From Klebsiella pneumoniae (lineage in GTDB: Bacteria; Pseudomonadota; Gammaproteobacteria; Pseudomonadales; Azotimanducaceae), in contig CAMAVY010000019.1 in the NCBI GenBank assembly GCA_945861675.1, forward strand, positions 1-35,885: a stretch of DNA of 35,885 nt. The letters run 5' to 3'. Below, piece after piece: positions 30,917-35,885 of the stretch. Position numbers and translations under genes: made by a program. Position 1 is the first letter of the stretch. Each line of letters starts with the position of its first letter. A model generated the notes under the pieces. That model was not told where the DNA came from. It saw nothing but the letters and a program-made list of their open reading frames with translations, and did not search any database.

Positions 30917-31919
30917 ATGGCCATTGAGGTGGTTGCATACGATCCCCGCTGGCCCGCGTGGTACGCGGAGCTCGAGCTGCGCTATCGAATGGCGCTCCGG
31001 CAGGTGCCGGTGCTGGCTATCGAGCACGTGGGCAGCACGTCCGTGCCCGGACTCGCGGCGAAGCCCATCATCGACGTCGATATCGTGGTGGAGCGCGGCG
31101 ATGTGGCAGACGCGAGCGCAGCGCTGGAAGCGCTTGGCTACGTGCCGCTCGGCGAACTCGGCATCCCGGACCGCTGGGCCTTTCGCGCGCCGGCAGAGCG
31201 CATTGCCACGAACACCTATGTCACCGTGGCGGGCTGCCTGTCGCTGCGCAATCACCTCGCCGTACGGGACACGTTGCGCGCGCATGCGCCGCTGCGGGAC
31301 GAGTACGCCGTAGTGAAGCGACAGCTTGCGCTGCAGGTCGATTCGATCGACGCCTACATCGCCGGCAAGTCCGAGGTGCTGCAGAAGGTCCTTGCGCGCG
31401 CGGGCTTCGCTGACGAGGAACTGCGGCGCGTCGACGGCATCAACCGGCACGTGCGCATCCGTGAATATCGCGAGGGCGATGCGCCCGCGTTGCGGGGGGG
31501 TGTTCCATTCGTCCGTGCACGCGCTCGCGCGCGGTGAATACGATGCCGAGCAACGTGATGCGTGGGCGCCGGACGAGCACGATGTCGACGACTGGTCCGT
31601 ACGCATGGCGCGCCTGCAGCCCTTCGTTGTGGAGGATGGCGACGTGATCGTGGCCTATGCGGACCTGCAGCCGGATGGCTACATCGATCACTTTTTCGTG
31701 GCCGGTGCTGCGGGTGGCCGCGGCATCGGCACGCGCCTGCTCACGCACCTGCTGGACGTGGCGCAGGCGCGCGGCATCGGCATGCAGTACGCGCACGTGA
31801 GCCGCACTGCGCAATCGCTGTTCGCGCACTTCGGCTTCGTGGTGGAAGAGGCGCGCACGGTGGTGGCCCGCGGGGTGAGCATGCGCAATTCGCTGATGCG
31901 CCGGGTGACGCCGGGATAG
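30917..31919 (+). pseudogene. GrpB-GNAT acetyltransferase fusion gene, split by a frameshift in G7
   Basis: From ATG 30917 (GGAGAGGACA upstream) the first about 175 codons form a GrpB/UPF0157 nucleotidyltransferase-like domain, with YDPRWPAWYAEL, EHVGSTSVPGLAAKPIIDVDI, RNHLAVRDTLRAH and KSEVLQKVLARAGF. The protein then enters a GNAT N-acetyltransferase domain (VRIREYREGDAPALR). At a run of seven G (31494-31500) the frame shifts, and the rest of the domain continues in another frame to 31919 (FHSSVHALARGEYD, then the acetyl-CoA loop GRGIGTRLL). Six G would rejoin the two. As written, translation ends at 31537. Fusion of the two domains is known in other bacteria. Phase variation, true decay or a homopolymer read error are all possible. 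Confidence 0.82.
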
Positions 31920-32007
31920 TGCTGGCAGCGTGTGCAGCGCCGGGCTGGGCCGCGTGCTGATCGCATCTGCTGACGTGATCTGGCTGGCGCAATCGGCCTC
32001 TAAGGCC

Positions 32008-32815
32008 GCGCGGATCGATGCGCAGGATCTTGCCCAGCAGGTTGGTGAGGTCCTGCGCGTTACCGCCAGCCGAATGCCCCGGACCGAAGTCGTTGGCGCT
32101 GCCGCCGTTGCCGAGCGTGATGTACAGGTAGCCAGCGCGGCCGAACGCAAGCGTGCCGCCTTCGTGTTTGAACTGCGGCTTGTCGATGCGCAGCAGCACA
32201 CGCGACGAGTTGGGGTCCACGGTGATCGGCTTTGCGGGATGGCCGCCATCTGAACCTTCGTCGTCCGGCGTCGACATTGCGCGCCATTCCGTAACTGCGG
32301 TCTGGTGATTCGCAAGCACGTCGGTCGGCTGCATGCTGAAGTCTGCAGGCATTGCCGGTGGCTCGGAGGTGAACGTGTACAACAAGCTGTTGTGGCGGAA
32401 GTTTGGCTGGAACGCAACGTCGAGGAAGCCGCGCTCGTCGTAGTTCACGCCAAACACGCCCAGCGCTACCTGTCGTGCGCTGACATCCGGTGCCAGTGTT
32501 GGCGCGACCGGCGGTGCTGCCGGGCCATGGCCACGGTTGGCGGGTGCAACTGGCAAGACCCAGAGCTTGCCGATCTGGTCCACGACATACAGGTGGTCCC
32601 GGTCGTCCAGCGCCACGGCCGTGGTCACGGGGGCGCAACGAAGCCGTCGGCCACGCGCACAAGGTTCACGGTCACGTCGCCTTTCGGAATCGCGGCCGAA
32701 TTGGATCGCTGATGGGTGCGTTTGCGGCCATTACGGCCATTGCGGAGATGGCGGAGATTGCAAACAAGGCGGCTGCGGCAAATGCGCCAAACAGCTGTCG
32801 GTGTAAGCCGCTTCT
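32008..32815 (-). pseudogene. Glucose/sorbosone dehydrogenase-like protein, truncated and frameshifted
   Basis: The minus strand carries pieces of a periplasmic PQQ-type sugar dehydrogenase (GSDH family): FLDVAFQPNFRHNSLLYTFTS, then HEGGTLAFGRAGYLYITLGNGG and LTNLLGKILRIDPRG. After RIDPRG, near 32008, family similarity stops and the C-terminal part is missing; the downstream frame runs antisense to the GNAT end. Upstream, KGDVTVNLVRVADGFVAP is in another frame, joined through a G5 run at 32629-32633 that needs one more base. A signal-peptide-like stretch (LFGAFAAAALFAISAISAM) lies in a third frame near 32720-32810, implying a further indel at about 32697-32705. No start codon can be assigned. 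Confidence 0.75.
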
Positions 32816-33035
32816 GCACCGGCGCTCTGTGCCGCGGCGCCCTTCGGCGCGCAATTGCAGACAGATACATGTAGGGCACGGGCGAGGGCCGTGAAGTGCC
32901 CGGCCTTCAACGGCCAGCGCCTCGGCGCAGGAGGGGTGCGCGACACCCTCGCGCGTCTCGTATTGCCCGAACCTCGTCAGGCGGTTGGCGGGCTCTCCCC
33001 CACGCCCAGGTGTGGGGTGATTTCGCCACCTCAGG
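32816..33035. other. Gap between the dehydrogenase and DUF4239 remnants
   Basis: This 220-bp interval has no supported gene. It contains a hairpin CCCCAC / GTGGGG (32998-33017) and a GGCC-rich stretch (about 32898-32925). Its translation on the minus strand (HPSCAEALAVEGRA-like) looks to me like a recurrent non-coding repeat rather than a protein. Whether it recurs elsewhere in the genome cannot be tested here. Confidence 0.4.
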
Positions 33036-33785
33036 TCAGACGCCGTCGCGTAGTAGTAGCAATGGCTCCTGGCTGATCTGAATCCAGCCGCGGCGGGGCA
33101 GATCAAGATCGACAATCAACAGGAACACAAGCCATGTTGCGAACACCATACCGGGCAGCGCCACGCTGCGTCTGCCTGAGTGTCCCTGACTCATGGCGAG
33201 TCCGAACGTTGAGATGAGCGCGAATACGCTGAGAAGTTAAAGCATGGTCTGCGGAATTCGATTAGCGCGCATCTGGGCGCGTTCGGCCTGCAGGTCGATC
33301 ACATCGTTGAGTGCCGCGATGTAGGTTGCCGTGATCGGGCTCGGGCGCTGCATCGACGCTGCGGTCGCCAGTTCCCAGAGTTGTGCCTGGCGCTCACCGT
33401 CCAACCGCGCCTGGTTGTTCTGCTGCGCATCATCGCCCGCCGCCTCGCCCCAGCGAATGCGACCGTCAAGGTACTTCACGAACACTGCACGACTCTGTGC
33501 ATCGAACGGCGCCGGCAACAGGCGCGCCCGAAGCATTGCTGTGCCGATTGCGTTGGCTTCTTCGACAACGAGGTGCTTGCGTGCGTCGAAGCGCGACTCT
33601 GCCATCGAGACGGTGAAGCCGAGCAACAGACCCAGCATACCGAGCAGTGCGCCTGCCAGATCACTTGGCACGCCGTGCGCGCCCTCCGTGCCGATGCGCT
33701 TGCCCACGCGATGCCCGACTTCAATGCAGATGAGCAGCGCAGCCAGGAGCGCGCACAGGGCCATGAATGGATAGTTTGCGAACAT
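33036..33785 (-). pseudogene. DUF4239 (bestrophin-like) membrane protein with in-frame stop
   Basis: From ATG 33785 the minus strand encodes a membrane protein of the DUF4239 family. An N-terminal membrane helix (MALCALLAALLICIEVGHRVG) is followed by LAGALLGMLGLLLGFTVSMAESRFDARKHLVVEEANAIGTAMLRA, the family hallmark. After RANRIPQTML an in-frame TAA (33237-33239) interrupts the protein. The same frame then continues with two more membrane-like stretches (LLSVFALISTFGLAMSQGHS; MVFATWLVFLLIVDLDLPRRG) and the family C-terminus (WIQISQEPLL) to a TGA at 33036. The interruption is a base change, not a homopolymer indel, so true decay is likely. Only about 182 residues would be made. Confidence 0.82.
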
Positions 33786-34170
33786 GCCTGGGTTGCGTCC
33801 CCGACTTCGTGGCATTGGTAGGTGGCGATGCTGCATGGTGAACAGCGCAGCAGCACTGCAGCTATCCACGTCGGCGTTTGCGCATCCAGGCTGGAAGTAT
33901 CACGCGGCTGCGCACATGGCAAAGGACTGTCATGCCTTGCGCGATACATGGGAAATCGCCTGCTGTGCGTTGAACCGGACAATCTGGGTACCTTCGCGGC
34001 CAGGACCGCGCTGTTGGACGCGTGTTCGGTTGAAGATTCCGTGGCCGATTTCGAGTTCGCGTCGCGTCAGGCCCCCGCGGTACGACTGCTTGCCGTGTAT
34101 CCCAACCTACGACACGGCAGAGCAACGCGCGTTGCAGGGCGACGTGCGGTTATGTAGCGAAAGCGCGCAC
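33786..34170. other. Gap between DUF4239 and thioesterase genes
   Basis: This 385-bp stretch has no gene I can support. A plus-strand frame at 33822-34157 and a minus-strand frame at 33862-34125 are open but match no family I recognise. No tRNA, transposase fragment or terminator with a T-run was found. Confidence 0.4.
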
Positions 34171-34989
34171 CTAGACCTTCTTCGCCTGCGCAAGCGCGCA
34201 CACAGTGGTCGAGCCAATCAGCCCTTCCGTGTCGTAGACAAAACACTCGCCGATGGCCACGCCATCCGTCGCTTGATGGCTCACGGTCTCGAAGCCGATC
34301 CACTCACCGCGCGGCTGCCGGTGCAGGTACAGAGAAATATCGGTGTTGATGTAGCCCAGCCCCTCATCGCCGCTGTTGGCGAACGGGCTGGCGAAGTCGG
34401 CTGCAAGCGCTACGCGCATCCACGGTGTAATGGGAATGCCGGACACCAGATCGCGGATCTCACGCATCCACGTGCGCTTGTTGGGCATGGCCGCCATGAA
34501 GGGTGTGATCGGGCGCATATCCCACATGGTGGCACCGAAGCCACGATAGTCCGGCGGCGGCAGTGTCTCCGGCATGGCGGCATCCCAGTTTGGCGTGCGC
34601 CAGATATTGCCGGGTGCGTTCGCGGTGCGCAGCAGCAGCTGACACGACGCGCGGCCCACGCTCTTGCCCGCGCTGAAGACTTCGGCATCTACGACCTTGA
34701 TGCGTCTGCCAGCGCGAATCACGCGAGTCTCGATGGTCATGGGCGAGAAGTCCGGCAAGCGGTACATGTCCACCGTCAATCGTGCCGGCATCATTTCGGC
34801 GCTGCCGTGTTGATCTTCGATGGCGTGTGCAAGCAGGCCGGCGACAACGCGCCCATGCAGGGAGCCCGCATCCCAGGGACCGCGGCACTCGGGTTGTGGC
34901 AGGTAGGCATTGCCATCGCGAACGAAGAAGGCATCGCTGCCGCGATCGCTTGCAGAGATGGTTGAGCTATCTGAGTCGCTTGAACTCAT
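34171..34989 (-). CDS. TesB-like acyl-CoA thioesterase family protein
   Basis: A 272-residue protein resembling the double-hotdog acyl-CoA thioesterase superfamily. The first hotdog contains GPWDAGSLHGRVVAGLLAHAIE, then PARLTVDMYRLPDFSPMTIETRVIRAGRRIKVVDAEVFSAGKSVGRASCQLL. The second ends in GYINTDISLYLHRQPRGEWIGFETVSHQATDGVAIGECFVYDTEGLIGSTT, the typical closing strand with its catalytic-region Asp/Thr/Gln pattern. Several mycobacterial-type and proteobacterial thioesterase-like proteins share this pattern. The start is uncertain: ATG 34989 has no clear ribosome site. The substrate is unknown. The reading frame is intact, unlike several neighbours. Confidence 0.72.
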   Translation of the reverse strand: MSSSDSDSSTISASDRGSDAFFVRDGNAYLPQPECRGPWDAGSLHGRVVAGLLAHAIEDQHGSAEMMPARLTVDMYRLPDFSPMTIETRVIRAGRRIKVVDAEVFSAGKSVGRASCQLLLRTANAPGNIWRTPNWDAAMPETLPPPDYRGFGATMWDMRPITPFMAAMPNKRTWMREIRDLVSGIPITPWMRVALAADFASPFANSGDEGLGYINTDISLYLHRQPRGEWIGFETVSHQATDGVAIGECFVYDTEGLIGSTTVCALAQAKKV

Positions 34990-35083
34990 ATCGCGCGTGC
35001 GCTCGGTTAAAGAAAGCCGCAACTCTAACCGAGTAGCAAGTGGCCTTGTTTGCTGCGGTGCCAACGACTGAATTCAGTCACGC

Positions 35084-35554
35084 TCAGTCACGTTGCGGCC
35101 GCATGGCGTAGATGCGCGACAGCCGGACTTCCACTTCGATGGTCTCTGCCGACTGACGTACAGCCTCGGTGCCGGCGACAGGAAATGCGCGGCCGTACAG
35201 CATCGCCACCGCCCCTTCCAGGTGTTTGCTCAACGCAACACGATTGTTCGTGCGGATGTCCTGGGCACGCACAGAGCCGGTGAACATGCGCATCGTCAGG
35301 CGGCCGTCCTGACCAAATCCGGCGTGCACCACAGCGATATGGGGCTGACCCTTTGGACCCACGGAGCTCACAGTGCAGATACGCTGCGTTCGCCACATCT
35401 CAAGGAACGTGGCGGCGCTCAGACGCCAGTCGCTGCGCGCGAACACTCTGCCGACTTCTGGCGTTGCGGTGGCGGCTGAACGGTCGAGCAGCGACTGCAC
35501 GTGTTCGAGCAATGTGGTTGGCCAGGCGGCGTCGGTCGCTGTGGTCTCAGACAT
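35084..35554 (-). CDS. FMN split-barrel (pyridoxamine 5'-phosphate oxidase-like) family protein
   Basis: A 156-residue protein whose centre matches the FMN-binding split-barrel fold: ICTVSSVGPKGQPHIAVVHAGF, then MRMFTGSVRAQDIRTNNRVALSKHL, with the typical strand-loop-strand and the RAQDIRTN flavin-phosphate contact region. CCAGGAGTG lies just before ATG 35554, a good ribosome site. Members include PNP oxidases, F420-dependent reductases and general-stress proteins, so the cofactor and reaction cannot be fixed. It is divergent from the amidohydrolase and co-directional with the thioesterase gene, whose start lies 94 bp downstream. Confidence 0.75.
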   Translation of the reverse strand: MSETTATDAAWPTTLLEHVQSLLDRSAATATPEVGRVFARSDWRLSAATFLEMWRTQRICTVSSVGPKGQPHIAVVHAGFGQDGRLTMRMFTGSVRAQDIRTNNRVALSKHLEGAVAMLYGRAFPVAGTEAVRQSAETIEVEVRLSRIYAMRPQRD

Positions 35555-35662
35555 GTTCACTCCTGGGGCTGGCTGTTGGCGTAGTCGATGGGGCATGCTG
35601 CGGCCAACATGCAGCTGATGCCACCGGCGTGTGGCGGCGCGCTCTTCAGGTGTTCCACGACT

Positions 35663-35885
35663 ATGACTCAGACAAGTGCCAGCCCCGCACAACGGCCGGT
35701 CACGCTCACGGATGTACGCATCTGGAATGGTGTGAGCGACGGTTATGTTGCGAATGCTGATGCCATCCGCATCGAGAACGGGCGAGTGGCCGGCATCGGC
35801 AGTGCGAGCCAATTGAGCGATGGCGCACAGGTGCATGCTGGCGGCGGCAGGACTGTGCTGCCGGGCTTGATCGACGCGCACGTGC
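35663..35885 (+). CDS. Amidohydrolase family protein, N-terminal fragment (runs off the window)
   Basis: From ATG 35663 the plus strand is open to the window end, encoding 74 residues. It begins TLTDVRIWNGVSDGY, then IRIENGRVAGIGSASQL, and ends VLPGLIDAHV. This is the N-terminal composite beta-sandwich domain of the metal-dependent amidohydrolase superfamily, leading into the HxH metal motif, of which the first His is present and the second lies just past the end. The substrate cannot be inferred from this fragment. The gene is divergent from the split-barrel gene, with a 108-bp gap holding the two promoters. Confidence 0.8.
   Translation, partial: MTQTSASPAQRPVTLTDVRIWNGVSDGYVANADAIRIENGRVAGIGSASQLSDGAQVHAGGGRTVLPGLIDAHV

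Noticed and set aside
33900-34100. Possible degenerate tRNA or attachment site
   Set aside because: A TTCGAGTT word resembles a T loop, but no matching T stem, anticodon arm or acceptor stem could be formed.
28903-35885. A defence island or mobile element
   Set aside because: No integrase, transposase, terminal repeats, restriction or other defence genes are present beyond the broken vapBC pair.

Overview
The window is a GC-rich chromosomal segment of a gammaproteobacterium. Two conserved gene orders are joined in it: recN / hrcA-grpE-dnaK-dnaJ-dapB-carA-carB-greA, as in Xanthomonas-type genomes, and greA-yhbY-rlmE-ftsH-folP-glmM-(tpiA)-secG-tRNA-Leu and tRNA-fMet-rimP-nusA-infB-rbfA-truB-rpsO-pnp, as in Escherichia coli. 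I infer a lineage in or near the Xanthomonadales/Nevskiales/Steroidobacter group. The species cannot be fixed from this sequence alone.

Layout. 1-121: the start of recN on the minus strand, divergent from the rest. 407-5575: the heat-shock block hrcA, grpE, dnaK and dnaJ, with a near-perfect sigma-32 promoter before grpE and an intrinsic terminator after dnaK. 5632-11698: dapB, carA, carB and greA (lysine/peptidoglycan precursor, arginine and pyrimidine supply, transcript cleavage). 11717-12235: yhbY on the minus strand. 12345-18823: rlmE, ftsH, folP, glmM, tpiA and secG. 18947-19330: tRNA-Leu(GAG) and initiator tRNA-Met. 19730-28767: the nusA-infB-pnp transcription/translation/RNA-decay operon, closed by a strong terminator at 28867-28902.

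28903-35885 is accessory in character. It holds a vapB antitoxin with a frameshifted vapC, a Fes/IroE-like esterase, a GrpB-GNAT fusion gene split by a frameshift in a run of seven G, a truncated and frameshifted sugar dehydrogenase remnant, a DUF4239 membrane protein gene with an in-frame stop, a TesB-like thioesterase, an FMN split-barrel (PNPOx-like) protein, and the 5' end of an amidohydrolase. Four of these nine genes are broken, whereas every complete core gene upstream is open.

The most distinctive signal is short tandem repetition, usually about three copies, throughout the core region. Three arrays begin on or across the stop codon of the preceding gene: glmM (9/13-bp motif), truB (43-bp hairpin unit) and pnp (26-bp unit). 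Others lie inside coding regions (carA 18 bp x3, yhbY 15 bp x4, infB 18 bp x2.5, rbfA 21 bp x2) or in 5' regions (hrcA 17 bp x4, rimP 9 bp x3, dnaJ). I saw no CRISPR array, no complete insertion sequence, no prophage and no convincing new multi-gene defence or metabolic system.
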